Program-made: the position numbers and the translations under genes
Origin: Melieria omissa
Lineage: Eukaryota; Arthropoda; Insecta; Diptera; Ulidiidae
Assembly: GCA_963971225.1 (NCBI GenBank)
Contig: OZ020268.1
Location: 59,519,900 to 59,583,899 of the forward strand
Direction of reading: 5' to 3'
Length of the DNA: 64,000 nucleotides
Notes under the pieces: model-generated
Database searches by the model: none
Seen by the model: only the letters and a program-made list of their open reading frames with translations
What the model was told of the DNA's origin: nothing
Shown: piece after piece, positions 35,358 to 46,559 of the stretch
Layout of the letters: every line of letters starts with the position of its first letter
Position numbering within the stretch: position 1 is the first letter of the stretch

Positions 35358-35982
35358 TTAGAGTTCCTAAGTTTAAGCGCACGACGCGTCGCGACGCAGG
35401 AGCAGCTGAAGCATTTTTTGCAGTTTTTCAAGGCGCATTTGAACGCGAAATTTTAATTTTATAATTTTTGTATGCTTGTCACCTGCTCCTACGGAGGTAA
35501 CCAATTTCGAAACAATTGTCACCTTTTGAGCTTTTGAATTTGCTCCAGAATACCAAAAAGTGACAATTGTTACCAAGTATGCAATTTTTACCGAGGTGAC
35601 TATTGTTACAGTTGCCAGAATAGGGCTGTTATTGTATTTCATTGTATTTGTACATTAATTGTATTTTACGTTCTTCTACGCACTTAAACCTGTGCCGGGT
35701 TTCTTGCCATTGCTTTTAATATTGTTGACTATTTTTTTTTTTCTTTTTTGGGAGCTCGGACTCGCAAATTTCAGCAGCAGGCATAACTTCGCGTGGTCAA
35801 ACTTCGACCCGTCCAAGCGCATTGCCATCGCCATGCGATATTTTAAAATACTAAACATTACTCAAAATAAAGGCAAAAATTAACTTCAACTTCAACTTTT
35901 TTTAGAAATTTTTCCATTTGAATTGCACTTCCCGCTAAAACAATTGTCAAACTGTCAACTATTTGTAGTGCACTGGTTTCGA

Positions 35983-36232
35983 AGTGATGTAAGTGCTACC
36001 ACATACGTTTTTTTTTGGCACATTTTCACTTATAATGTACAATGCAGCCCTAATATAAATTTTACAACATAAAGCTCTAATTTATTTGGAGTAATAGGTT
36101 GGTTAATAGAAAAATGTATGTTCCACAAAAATGTGGTAGATTTTAAGCCCTCCGTGGTAGATGTGGTAGAAACTTTGATTTTAAAAATAATTGTGGTAGA
36201 TCTACCACATATGTGGTAGAAGTAAGCACACT
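35983..36232. mobile_element. candidate hAT MITE rich in GTGGTAGA
   Basis: The left end AAGTGATGTAAGTGCTACCA and right end (complement CAGTGTGCTTACTTCTACCA) are related inverted repeats. Flanking octamers GGTTTCGA and GGTTCAGA match at six of eight positions. The interior repeats GTGGTAGA five times near the right end. Confidence 0.4.
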
Positions 36233-36585
36233 GGTTCAGACGTCCACAAAGTAGCATGTTGCCATATGGCAACAAACTAGCGAAAGGATTAACGCGTCTC
36301 ACTGTCTGGTTGGTCATTGCCGACGGCATCTTACAAACAGACAATTGGAGTATCTCATATTTTGCATCAGCTTTGCTGTCACTTTTAACCCTTGTGTCTG
36401 GCCAGACCATATTGAACTTTGGGTCCAGTTTTAGTAATGTTGTAGTTAAGCTATCGAATTCATATTTCATGATATCCTCAACTGATCCTTTCCAAACATA
36501 AAAACCAATACATAAACAAATTTTTTACAAAAACAAGGCGGGAATCGTGCAAAACGTATTTATACCCCTTAGTTGAACCCCCCAT

Positions 36586-36599
36586 GGTCTGGCCAGACC
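36586..36599. repeat. 14-bp palindrome GGTCTGGCCAGACC
   Basis: A perfect palindrome; its 12-bp core GTCTGGCCAGAC also occurs at 36,396-36,407, 191 bp away. No element could be defined around them. Confidence 0.6.
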
Positions 36600-36943
36600 T
36601 GGTGTATTTTCATACAAATTTGCCAGTTATTTTCATTTTTTTGGTTATTTTCGACGTAATTATTGTAAGAATTGTTTATAAATATTTTTTCGTTTGTTCC
36701 TTATTCAGTCCCCTACGGAGTATAGGGCTTTAACTAGGCTTTTCCATCTGACCCGATTTAAAACACTTTTTTCGTGCCATCCCGGTAACCCTTTCGGTAC
36801 TTCTTTTTTGGTTTAGACTTTAAAAATCATTCTTTTCCATTTTATTACTGTGTAAGCATACATAATGAATAACACAGTGCAACAAATTCAAAAAAATTTC
36901 GAGGGACAAGGTTAAACCCATCTCATTCGATAGAGGACCTCAG

Positions 36944-37511
36944 CAGTGTTGGGACTTATTACTTTTGACAGTAACATATTACTTATTACACATTACTGGC
37001 AATTGAAAGTGATATCGTTACATCACTTATTACTGGAAATGTCAAGTAATGTATCACAAAAAGTAATATATTATTTTCCGTCAACAAATCGAAATATTTG
37101 CGGAATTTCCAGCTATTAAAAGTAGTCATTCTGCAAAAAAACAATCAGATTAAATGGTTATTTCATTTTAAATTACAATTTGAATTTCGTTACCTTTTTT
37201 GTTAAAACCGCTTGAATTTGCTTGCAAATGTTAATTGTTTCTCCACTACCAAAACACGCGAGCTATGCTTAGTATGTACAAGTGCAGCGTTATATAATTG
37301 TAATAGATCTTAATGATGTTATCAGTGCTGCTGTTTTTAATGAAAATTAGAACTTTGTTGACTAAAAAGTAATATAATAAGTAACTTGAAAAAAAGTAGT
37401 AATATTACTGAAGGTGATTACTTATGGGAAAAGTAGCTAGTTTCACTACATTTTTAACGCAATATACTACGTAATTAGTTACACTACTTTAATATATAAG
37501 TCACAACACTG
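36944..37511. mobile_element. hAT MITE, 568 bp
   Basis: Perfect 8-bp duplications GACCTCAG at 36,936-36,943 and 37,512-37,519 flank inverted ends CAGTGTTGGGACTTATTACT and CAGTGTTGTGACTTATATAT (complement of the right end). The interior repeats AAGTAATATTAC-like motifs. No ORF. Confidence 0.9.
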
Positions 37512-38370
37512 GACCTCAGTACATGAAAAAGTGTCAAGGGATTTTTCCCGGGATGTTCGAGTTTTTTTTTAATGCAGTTTAAAGATGGCGGCTTAATGCC
37601 CCTTCCCGAAACTTTTATAACATCATATCTCTTGACCCAAATGTCAGAAAGAAAAGCTAATGATATGAAATCGAAAAAACAATATCCTTTTTTGAATAAT
37701 TTTATGAAAAAGGACATTAAGGACATCAACTAAATTTTTATCCTTGAATATTCTGGAACCCGTGAGAACTAAATTCATATGCGTGACTTCGGGTAAAAAA
37801 CCATTCAAGGATCTATACTGCATATTAATTTCATTTCAATCACTTTAACTGTTAACCCACTACAGCATTTCAAAAATTATACACTGATAAATTCATGTTT
37901 TTATGTACAGAATGACGCATAATCATAGTCCCGCATAAAAGCCGACTTTAGTTAGCAAAAGACTAAAGAGATGAAGTCGACTTTAATTTTTCAGTTACCA
38001 TAGTCAGTTTAGAACATGCTTCTACGTAGCAGCGACTTTTTGAAACAGCAAACGAAAGCAACGGCAACTCTGCAAAAACTACTACTGCGATTCGGAGTTA
38101 CAAATGAGAATTTATTTTCGGAATTATGCCCATACCGATTTATTTTGTAATCAATTATTTTGCAATATTTGTTTTCTTGAACACTAATTAGCAGTTAAAA
38201 ATAGACAGCTACGGTCGGATACTTGTGAAAAGCAGACGGCAGCCTAAAAAAATCGACTGCAAATTTTTCGAGGATTAATCTGCCCATCTCTGACATAAAC
38301 CAAACAAACAAACAGCTGATCGATATGAAAATTGTTGCCTACTTTACGGGGTAAAGAAAACAATTGTATT

Positions 38371-38577
38371 CTATTGCCGCTTGGTTCTTGAATGTTGAGT
38401 TTTGAAAAACATCAATTGCAAACTGAGCAGCAACTTTATCGACCGGTAACGGCTATAGAGGTCTTCGTCATCGAACTCGAAGGGATCCATCCGGCTTTTA
38501 TATACTTTTCGCCGTCTCAGCACAATGTCGTCGTTCATAATATTGAAACCTCTTTCAATTTTCTCGAAATGAAACAT
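38371..38577 (-). pseudogene. possible PIF/Harbinger nuclease N-terminal fragment
   Basis: The minus strand encodes MNDDIVLRRRKVYKSRMDPF followed by EFDDEDLYSRYR. This resembles the start of Harbinger-type nucleases (a basic stretch, then a D-x-F-RYR region before the catalytic domain). The match ends after about 50 residues. No terminal repeats were found, and the assignment is weak. Confidence 0.4.
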
Positions 38578-38656
38578 TTTACATTTTTTTAGATTTATTT
38601 TGTTTTTTTAATTTAAAGTATTTTAAAAAAGTTACATTTCTGCTCATTTTGACTCA

Positions 38657-39370
38657 TTGCTAACTGGTTTAGCAACAGACAGCCAAGCGGTAATCAAGGC
38701 ATTAAGATCCTACAGGTATCCTCGAAACTGGTGTCGGAATGCTTTGAGAAGCTGGACGAACATGGCCGTTACAATCAGGTATGGGTCCTCTGGGTTCCGG
38801 GTCACGCCGGTATTGATGGGAATGAGCAGGCCGACAAACTTGCAAGAAGGGGGCGTCCACCCCATTCGTCGGCCCAGAACCCTTCTGTGGTCTAGGCAAA
38901 GGAGCACTATCCATCCGACGAGATAACCATCCGGAATCAATACTGGGAAAATCAACCAGGCCTTTAACATTCCAAGATGGTTATTGGGTCTTACAACAAG
39001 CAAAGGTTTGAGGAATGTATGAGTCTCTCAAAGAATAATCTAAGGATTATCACAGGTATATTAACAGGGCATTGTAGACTGAACTATCATCTAACCAAAC
39101 TAGGTATCAGGGTGAACGAACTCTGTAGGTTCGGTTTGCAGGACACTGAAACTGCAATACACATACTAGGCATATGCCCTGCACTAATATACAAACGATA
39201 AAAGCATCTGGGTGATTTTATTATACCAGGTTCGGACTAAGTTTCCAGGGGCTTAAGAAATGTACTAAGATTCCTCTTGTATACTGGACTCCGCACGAAC
39301 TGTGAAAGCCAAGAAGGGGGCACAATAGATCTTTTAGGTCGCAGTGCACATTCCCCGCCAATAATAACTT
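38657..39370 (+). pseudogene. LINE 3' end with RNase H domain, frameshifted
   Basis: TDSQAVIKALRSYRY is followed after a frameshift by a classic LINE RNase H block, WVPGHAGIDGNEQADKLAR (about 38,791-38,847). Further frames give IITGILTGHCRLNYHLTKLG and ELCRFGLQDTETAIHILGIC, the cysteine/histidine motif found at the end of ORF2 in RNase H-bearing insect LINEs. The 3' untranslated part follows to about 39,370 near AATAATAACTTAATAG. It is 5'-truncated and dead. The clade (I/LOA/R1-like) is uncertain. Confidence 0.8.
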
Positions 39371-40206
39371 AATAGTTCACAAAATACAATTATGGTATTC
39401 ACAGTTTGCCGGAAAATTTATTTCGGGCAACTTTCCCTAAAAATTAACAATCTAACTGTGAGCACCCCATTGTATATTTTTCAAACAATTGTGCAACATT
39501 TTTCAAAATAAAAATGCCTCGCTCGAATGGCAAACAAACGTTGAACATCAAATAAAGTATTCGTCCCGATAGTGGCATAAAGTACTCAAAAAAATTCGCT
39601 CCGTCGATTGTGTCAACAAATTAATTTGACTTTGTTTTTTGCCTATTTCAATAAACATGCTCGGCAGTGCGGCAAATTTTGAAACTACCGGTATCTATGT
39701 TTTTCATACAAAACAAACACAATTGAGATACCATATGGGAAAATTGCCAAGTGGGAAATTTAACATGCTAGATACCGCTGAACTGTGAACACCATAAATA
39801 AAAAAACATAAAAAGGGAAAATGTTATTAGTATAGTAAGAAATAACAAAAATCGTACAGCCTTGGTGAACTATATTTGGGATCTAACTTTTTTTACACTT
39901 ACTAAAGCAATAAATACCTACTAGATTACTTACATAAGTCTATGAAATAAATTGATAGTAATAGAATAAATAAAAGTACGAAGTGATCTTTTTTTGTAAA
40001 ATACGCAGCTCGATAGGAACGCGCACTTTCTGAACCCTTACAATTTACTGGGTACACTAATCAAAATATTTTTTTCATTATTTGGTATAAAAAACTTTAG
40101 GGAAAAATAAAAAATATATAAAAAAAAGTATTCATAAGTTTTTTGATCTAAAACAGGCACTGAAAAGAGACTTTGCCATATGGCATAGAATAACCGAAAG
40201 GGTTAA

Positions 40207-41211
40207 TAGTGACATAAGTTAGCTGGCGCAAAATGTACCTGGTCCAAGTGTTTTTCACTCTACTGGGCTTTTATTTTCTTTTAGGTGAGTAAATTATATT
40301 TTTTGTTAGAAAGGAATGTCTAAAAATATTCAAAATTAATATTTATCCATTGTATTGGTGGTTATATTCGTGTTTTTGGTGTCAATTCAATTACATTTCT
40401 GAAGCGAAGGAAGTATTTGTGCTCTTGTCGTGTCTGATTTTTATCAACTGGATTGTATGTTTTCCGTGACAGAGATTGAAGGATGCAAATGCTATTTTGA
40501 GGATAAGGTGTACATTATTTTTGAACTTCAACGCTGAAGTAACATCAGAGAGGACGATCTCTCTAAAATAATAGTTTAAGCAATAGCAGAAACCAATACT
40601 TTATAGCAACACAGTTAAGATATTTATTTATTTATTCAGTCTAAGGCAAGAACTCATTAATAAAATAGTTTGAATAAGCTTAACTTAAATGTTAAATACT
40701 TATGCATAAAGTTTTACTCGGAAGCATACAAATTGCACAGGCGAATAATTCTGGCAATTGGCTCATTGAATGAATGCGTAATTCTGTGGGATGAATCAAT
40801 GAACCATCTGCACTTTCTAAAGTATATGGGGGATTTGTTTGCTGCTGGAGGTTATAATAACGGTGCTGCAAGTTATCTTTTGGACCCTGAACAAACCGAA
40901 GCTTCGATGCTGATGGAAAATATGATATTTCAACATTGTTCACGTCGTTGCCCGCTGTCACCGAGCATCATCTAAAATATAAAATAAATAATAAATAATA
41001 TTTTGTACACATCCTCTCCCAACTCGTGTACCTACCTTATTACTTACCATTCCTATATACTTACCATTTGTCACTTACCGCTATTCCTCATTCGCTATCC
41101 TCTCTTGTATATTTACCCTATGTACTCACCTATGTACTTACCGACGGCATCCCTTGCTGTCCTAAACGGTGCTTGCGCGGCTGACGGCAGAACTCTTCAT
41201 CTTCTGAACAC
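40207..41211. other. unassigned DNA
   Basis: No gene recognised. A 101-codon frame at 40,670-40,975 has no domain I know. 41,000-41,150 repeats TACTTACC-like blocks. Confidence 0.4.
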
Positions 41212-41216
41212 CGGCG

Positions 41217-41244
41217 CACAGTGTTGCGAGTAGTGACAAAAATG
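41217..41244 (+). other. 12-RSS-like left terminus
   Basis: Heptamer CACAGTG (41,217-41,223), spacer of exactly 12 bp TTGCGAGTAGTG (41,224-41,235), nonamer ACAAAAATG (41,236-41,244). The heptamer equals the vertebrate recombination-signal consensus and the nonamer matches ACAAAAACC at seven of nine positions. Confidence 0.8.
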
Positions 41245-42719
41245 CCAAAATGCAACTGTAAAAGCGCAAAAATCTGAATACGAGGTTTTGTTGGAAATAC
41301 TTCAGTTAAGAGAAATCCGAAGTTTTATGAAAAAATATTGGATAACATAGAAGTTATGAGCTCTTAAAGTACGCTCTTCCAGCGTTGAAAAAAAATTGTG
41401 TACAAACAGCAAATTTTTGCTTTGACTTTGAGGTTGAATATTTTAAAATAAATTATGAGCAGGTTTCTAAAAGTTACTATTGTCGTAAGTTTTATATAGT
41501 CTAGGTCTGACAAGACCAACATTTTGCAGATTACTCTCACCTATGAGCAGTACCGTTATGATGAAAATTAAGTAAAGAAAGCGACGGAATAAAAAGTGAG
41601 TTCAAATTTTAAAAGTGATTTAAAAAAAAACGTTAAATATCACTTTTGAAATTTTTTGATATTTTTATTTGGCAAGTATGTGGATTATGCTTTACAATTT
41701 TTAGCTGCGCATATTTGCGCGAATGGAAGTTATTGGCATTTTACGGTGAAGACTTGAGTGCAAATTTGCGATATTTTCACAGTTTGGTTGAAAGCCAATA
41801 GCAATCGGTCAATTAATGCTCTGCTGATGATGGAAAAATTTGTTGAAGATAGCTTCGGAAAATCAATTACGATTACCATTATATTCGAAATAGAGGGGTT
41901 AATAAAGTTTCGACAGTACTTTGATTTTTTTTTCGTACAGAACCAAAAGTTGACAACCGTACTACTTCAATTGTTTGGGAGGCGCCCTCTGGGGGTGAAT
42001 TTTTGAACTTTAATTAATTTTGTATTTGTGGCATTCACGAATGTTGACGATTTTTTAATAAATCATTCAAATCGGTTAAGTACTTTGCCAGATACGATGT
42101 TTCTTCGCTTACTTTACTACATTTACAAGTGTGGAGCCAGTTCCATTGAAAATTACTAGTTTTGTATGGCAGCCACCTTAAGAGTTGGATGTAGCGGTTA
42201 GGTGTGTATAGAAAAAATATTCGAAAGGGAAAATAAATTGGGGTCAGTCTTACATATGGTACGTCTGGGACCAACCTGAGAGCAGCGGGAGCCCACTTTA
42301 TAAAAACGATGGTTTTGTATGGGAGCCTCATTAAGGGTTGGAGATAGGGGGTAGGTATGTTCGAAAGAAATATTCAGGAGGAAAAATTAGTGGGGGTCAG
42401 CCTAACATTTTAACCCTCTAAGAGCAATTTCTGAGCAGCGGTGGAGCACTTCATCGCGATTTTATTTTCAATCACTTTTGAAAAAGCGCATTTTATCTAT
42501 ATACACATTTATAAATAAATTTATATTAAAAAACCAATATTTTGAATGTATCTTTTATGAACTGAGATAATTTTCATTGTTAATACAAAGTTTTTTCAAA
42601 TCCGTTTGTATGGGAGGTAGTCGAAGTTTCCGTCCGATTTCATTGAAATTTTGCACAGTAAGTTCTTTACTCATACAATAACTGTATACCAAATTCCATT
42701 TATATACGACCACTCCTTC

Positions 42720-42758
42720 TATTTTTGTCACTCCGCTATATGAACTCGCAACACTGTG
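42720..42758 (-). other. 23-RSS-like right terminus
   Basis: Read on the minus strand: heptamer CACAGTG (42,758-42,752), a spacer of exactly 23 bp (42,751-42,729) that begins TTGCGAGT like the left spacer and ends AGTG, then nonamer ACAAAAATA (42,728-42,720). Relative to the left end, 11 bases are added in the spacer while heptamer and nonamer are kept. Confidence 0.8.
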
Positions 42759-42948
42759 CGGCGTGAACACGAGACGATCAGCGAGCGTAATACATAACAA
42801 TCAACCACTGACACCTTACACCGAGCAATTATACACTCATCACACAAATAAACATTTATCACAACATTTTTGAACTTAACCCTCAAAACCACACACTTTT
42901 ATATACTGTACATACATCCATGTTCACATTTACATAACAGTTGGGCTG

Positions 42949-43593
42949 AAAAGTTCGTATCGTTTCTATGAGATGGCGCCACTGAATAAAATCCGTATCA
43001 TTTTTAGGTAGTACCAACCTTTAAAAGAAACGTGTATAAATTTGACAGCTGTCTGATTATTAGTTTGTGAGATACAGCATTTTGAGTGAAGCAACTTTTG
43101 TTATTTTGAAAAAAATGGATAAAAGGGAATTTCGTGTTTTAATGAAACACTATTTTTTGATGAAAAAAAGTGCTGCTGATACCAAAACAGGGCTTGATGA
43201 GTGTTATCCGGACTCTACGCCGGGCGAAGCAGCCATTCATAAGTGGTTTGCTAAATTCCGTACAGGCCATATGAGCCCCATGACGATGAACGCAGTGGAC
43301 GTCCAAAAGAGGCTGTTACGGACGAAAAAATCAAAAAAATCCACAAAATGATTTTTGAAGATCGTAAATTGAGGTTGATTTGTATAGCTGACACTCTAAA
43401 GATATCAAAGGAACGTGTTGGACATATCGTTCATGAATATTTGGGTATGCGAAAGCTATGTGCAAAGTGGGTGCAGTGAGAGCTCACAATCGACCAAAAA
43501 CACTAACGTGTCGATGCTTCAGAGTACTGTTCAAAAATGGTATTGAAAAGTTGGAAGATCGCTATAATCGGTTTATCGCCCTCGATGGCAACT
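42949..43593 (+). pseudogene. mariner element, core deleted and 3' end missing
   Basis: A mariner-like end (TTGGGCTGAAAAGTTCGTAT) is followed by a transposase start at 43,115: MDKREFRVLMKHYFLMKKSA, HKWFAKFRTGHM. A frameshift near 43,300 leads to TDEKIKKIHKMIFEDRKLRL and KISKERVGHIVHEYLG. It then jumps near 43,530 to the C-terminal FKNGIEKLEDRYNRFIALDG. The catalytic D-D-D core is deleted and the right inverted repeat is gone, cut at the boundary with the next element. Confidence 0.85.
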
Positions 43594-43742
43594 AACATAT
43601 GTCCACAAAGTATTGAGACTAACTTCAGCCGTTTATTTGACTGCATAAGCAAGCATGGAGATGTCACTCAATACACTTATCATATTTAAGTGGGCTTTTA
43701 CTCACCTGTCAAACTCAAATTACACAATACATTCCATTCAAA

Positions 43743-44711
43743 ATGTCGTACAAGCTGAATTTAAGAAAATCTGTCGCCAATCTGTTTGGACGACTCACAA
43801 CAAGGGAAATTCTGGATGTGTTTAAAGAGAAGCCAATCTCCCGGGCGACTATTTTTCGTATTTTGAGGGATTGCCGTAATGGGCAAGGACCGGAAAACAA
43901 AGTCAAACCTGGTCGTCCACCAAAATTAAGTGCCAAAACAACGAAAAAACTGCTGACAAGTGCAAAAAAAAAGGTTGGCCAATCAACAGGCAAATTAGCA
44001 CGAAAATTTGGCATTTCAAAGTCTGCTGCTCACAATGTTATTTATCGCAAACGTAAGCGAGCACCAAAGTATTCCGCGAAACAACTCGAAAATACACCAA
44101 AATGCTGCCGTGCACTTCGTCGTGAACACTTCGTGAACATTTTCGCACCATGAATTAAGCGGCAACGACGGTTTTTACACTGACGACATCGAAGCAACAC
44201 CTAACGAAGTTAAATACGGCAGCAAATCAAAATTTGAGCCAAAGGTGCTAGTGCGGGTAGCCATTTCTTCGAAAGGTGTTTCAGCGCCATTGATTCGCAC
44301 AAGCAAAGTCAAAGCGGTCAATGCTGACGTTTATATCGGTCAATGCTTGCCAAAATTGAAGCAATTCATTGGCAAATACCACACTGACGACGAAATCATG
44401 TTTTGGCCGGATCTTGCAAGCCGTCACTATGCGAAAAAAACGTTGGATTGGAGAACGAGCAAAAAATAAAATTTGTGCCAAAGAAGGACAATCCTCCAAA
44501 CGTGCCACAGGCAGGTCCAATCGAAAATGTCTGGGTAGTTCTCAATCGTATGGTGTACGAAAAGGGTTGGGAGGCACGGAACGAGCAAGAGTTAGTTAAT
44601 CGAATTAAGCGAAAGTTAAAACAAATCGAGATTAACACCGTCCAAAACCTAAATCGGGACATTCGCTCTACACTGAGAAAAATCGAAGACAATGGTCCAC
44701 TGGTACTCTAA
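43743..44711 (+). pseudogene. Tc1/mariner-superfamily DD37E-type transposase, broken
   Basis: The first 137 residues (MSYKLNLRKSVANLFGRLTT, RATIFRILRDCRNGQG, GRPPKLSAKTTKKLL, LARKFGISKSAAHNVIYRK) are paired helix-turn-helix domains. A frameshift near 44,150 enters the catalytic part, with about 80 residues and the first D missing. The following motifs are FYTDDIEATPNEVKYG, FWPDLASRHYAK (second D) and, after another frameshift near 44,462, NPPNVPQAGPIENVW (E). About 37 residues separate that D and E. The frame ends at TAA 44,709-44,711, exactly where a PIF MITE has inserted. Inactive. Confidence 0.85.
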
Positions 44712-45464
44712 GGGCCGTTTTCTCATCTTCCCGTTAAAGTGACCTTTAGCTAAAGTGAACTATAGCTAAAGGTCACTTTAAAGTGCCCGGTAAATATTTT
44801 CGTTTTCTCATCTTCCTGATAAATATAAATTTAACAAGTCTGATTTTTTGGCAACACTGGTCTACGATTGGCAGCACTTGGCGGCGCAATCAGCTGTTTG
44901 TGAAAAATTATAATTATTTTTGAAGGAAAAAAATAAAAATTTTGCCTGGCAAAATCTTGTTGATGCTTTTACTGCCAAATGGGGCGTGTCCCGATGTTGG
45001 AAATCGTTGAGGGACAAGTTTGACAGCTTGAAGCATAAGTCCAAGCTGGAACTTGCAGCGCAGAAGAGCGAGACGTATCGCACAGGTGGCGGCCCAGCAG
45101 CGATTGGACATGTCAGCAGTGCAAAGCAGTGAAATACTCCAATTGGCTGTTAAATGTTCTATTTGCCTCATTTTGCGACTCCGTACCTTCAATGGCGCTT
45201 TCCAGTGCATGAATATAAAAAACACGCCTATTTTCTATACCGAAAGATTTCAAGTTCAAATTTCATTCCAAATTACAATTTCATAACCAGCTGTTTTTTG
45301 TTTGTAAACAAACATATGCATGTACTTGGCACCATTTCCACTTAAAGTTCACTTTAAAGTTTAAAAGTCACTTAATCCTCCCGGTAAATTTTATCGGGAG
45401 GATAGCTTAACGGGCAGTTGAGAAAACGAAAATTAAAGTTAAAGGTCAGTTGAGAAAACGGCCC
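44712..45464 (+). mobile_element. PIF/Harbinger element carrying a Myb/SANT-like ORF
   Basis: Inverted ends GGGCCGTTTTCTCATCTTCC and GGGCCGTTTTCTCAACTGAC (complement of the right end) are flanked by TAA on both sides (44,709-44,711 and 45,465-45,467), the TWA duplication. Subterminal TTTTCGTTTTCTCA is repeated in inverted form. The inserted target is the stop codon of the DD37E transposase. Confidence 0.88.
44920..45132 (+). pseudogene. Harbinger Myb/SANT-like protein remnant
   Basis: The frame NFAWQNLVDAFTAKWGVSRC, WKSLRDKFDSLKHKSKLELA, AQKSETYRTGGGP is the C-terminal half of the Myb/SANT-like DNA-binding domain, with its TGGGP tail, found in PIF/Harbinger accessory genes. It is only about 60 residues long and N-terminally truncated. 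The nuclease gene is absent. Confidence 0.75.
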
Positions 45465-45524
45465 TAAGTGTATTTTTTGACAGATGACCAATAGACTGAA
45501 GTACCAAATAAAATAAATTTTGAA

Positions 45525-46245
45525 TTTAAGTGCATAACCCTAAAAATTTTGGGGCTAGGGAGGGGCTAAATGGCATCTCATCGAGGTCAAAGTTCACAAA
45601 ATAGCTGGGAAATTCGACAAATTGCTCCACAGCTTGTCAGAAGCTGCTCTTAGAGGGTTAAAATTGATGACCGACCCCTCTAGCTTGCCTTACTGAACAT
45701 TTCATTTAAACATACTCCCCCCCCATCCCCAACCCTTAACGGGGCTCCCATACAAACTGGTCGTTTTTATAAAATAGGCTCCCATTGCTCCCAGATTGCC
45801 CCCAGATGTATCAAATGTATGGCCGACACCCATTTGTTTTCTCTTCCGAATGTTTCTTCCAAACATACCTACCCGCTAACTCCAAGTCTTAAGGGGGCTG
45901 TTATACAAAACTGGCCATTTTCTATGCCATTGGCTCCCCACTTGCAAATGTAGTAGTTAAGTAAGCGAGAAAGCATCGTATCTCGGAAATTACTGAACCG
46001 ATTTCAATGATTTATTCAGCGATCGCCAACATTCTTGAGTACAAAAAATACAAAATTAATTAAGGTTCAGAAATTCACCACCAGAGGGCGTCCCCCATAC
46101 GATCGGATTTGTGGCGTTGTCAACTTTTGGGTTTCTACAAAGCAAAAATCAAAATGTATTGTCAAAACTCCATTAACCTCCCCATTTTGAATATAATTGT
46201 AACTTTAGATTAGTGTTTCATTCAGGTTCAGAGGGCGTGTATAGA
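45525..46245 (-). repeat. inverted copy of the 41.2-42.8 kb element interior (copy B)
   Basis: Segments such as CTCTTAGAGGGTTAAAAT, TTAACGGGGCTCCCATACA, TTCCAAACATACCTACCCGC and GGGGGCTGTTATACAAAACT are the reverse complement of sequence at 41,980-42,470. CACAGTG ends and a duplication are not found here. The copy is old and diverged. Confidence 0.75.
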
Positions 46246-46559
46246 AAACCCGTAATTTTATTCTGAGGCATCAGTGCATATTGTGAGTGCTCTCTATGGC
46301 TTCCAGGAAGAGGCACATCGCTCTAACTGGGGTTCCTGTAAGGAGGTGCTGTCTTTGTTAAGTCATCTACTTTCTCAGATCAAATTGAGAGGTCCGATAA
46401 TCTATATATATTGAAATGAATCGTGGTCCGTTCGGCTGCTTAAAACTTGAAAACGACTGGACCAACTTGGATACTTCCTTTGGTGGCATTGTTTGAAATT
46501 GTTACGTGAAGGTTTAGGAAAAAAGAAAAGTCGGGAAAACGGGGCGTGGCACCACAAGA
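46246..46559. other. unassigned DNA
   Basis: No gene or repeat boundary seen; leads into the tandem array. Confidence 0.4.

Larger units (their letters stand above)
34559..35628. mobile_element. outer PIF/Harbinger-like element
   Basis: CAGCCCTATTCTGGCA at 34,559 is inverted at the right end (35,613-35,628). TAACAATTGTTAC-like blocks follow just inside both ends. No clean duplication is seen. The ends resemble those of the nested element and of the 5,048-6,229 element. Interior frames are short. Confidence 0.65.
34184..36288. mobile_element. candidate piggyBac-like element, heavily interrupted
   Basis: The left end TTAA/CCCTTTCGCTA (TTAA at 34,180-34,183) is matched by an inverted right end TAGCGAAAGGA/TTAA (TTAA at 36,289-36,292). 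A TTAA target plus CCYTTTCG ends fits piggyBac-type elements. The inverted match is only about 11 bp and no transposase is present. Three or four other elements are nested inside. Pairing of these ends is an inference. Confidence 0.4.
36789..40202. mobile_element. second candidate piggyBac-like element, interrupted
   Basis: The left end CCCTTTCGGTACTTCT at 36,789 (preceded by GTAA) is partly matched by the inverted right end (complement CCCTTTCGGTTATTCT), which is followed by TTAA at 40,203-40,206. The right end also has the palindrome TGCCATATGGCA, like the end near 36,260. A hAT MITE and a LINE fragment lie inside. No piggyBac transposase is seen. Confidence 0.35.
41217..42758. mobile_element. 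Transib-type element with 12-RSS-like and 23-RSS-like ends
   Basis: Both ends begin CACAGTGTTGCGAGT and are flanked by a perfect 5-bp duplication CGGCG (41,212-41,216 and 42,759-42,763). A 5-bp G+C-rich duplication and a CAC...TG heptamer are hallmarks of Transib, the superfamily related to the RAG1 recombinase. The 1,542-bp interior contains no recognisable transposase. It includes an imperfect tandem duplication of about 145 bp (42,160-42,430). Related interiors without these ends occur at 45,525-46,245 (inverted) and 55,690-55,880. It is probably non-autonomous. Confidence 0.85.

Noticed and set aside
41217..42758. A RAG1-like or Transib transposase gene in the 1.5-kb element
   Set aside because: The longest internal frames are under 100 codons with no catalytic motif; only the ends are Transib-like.
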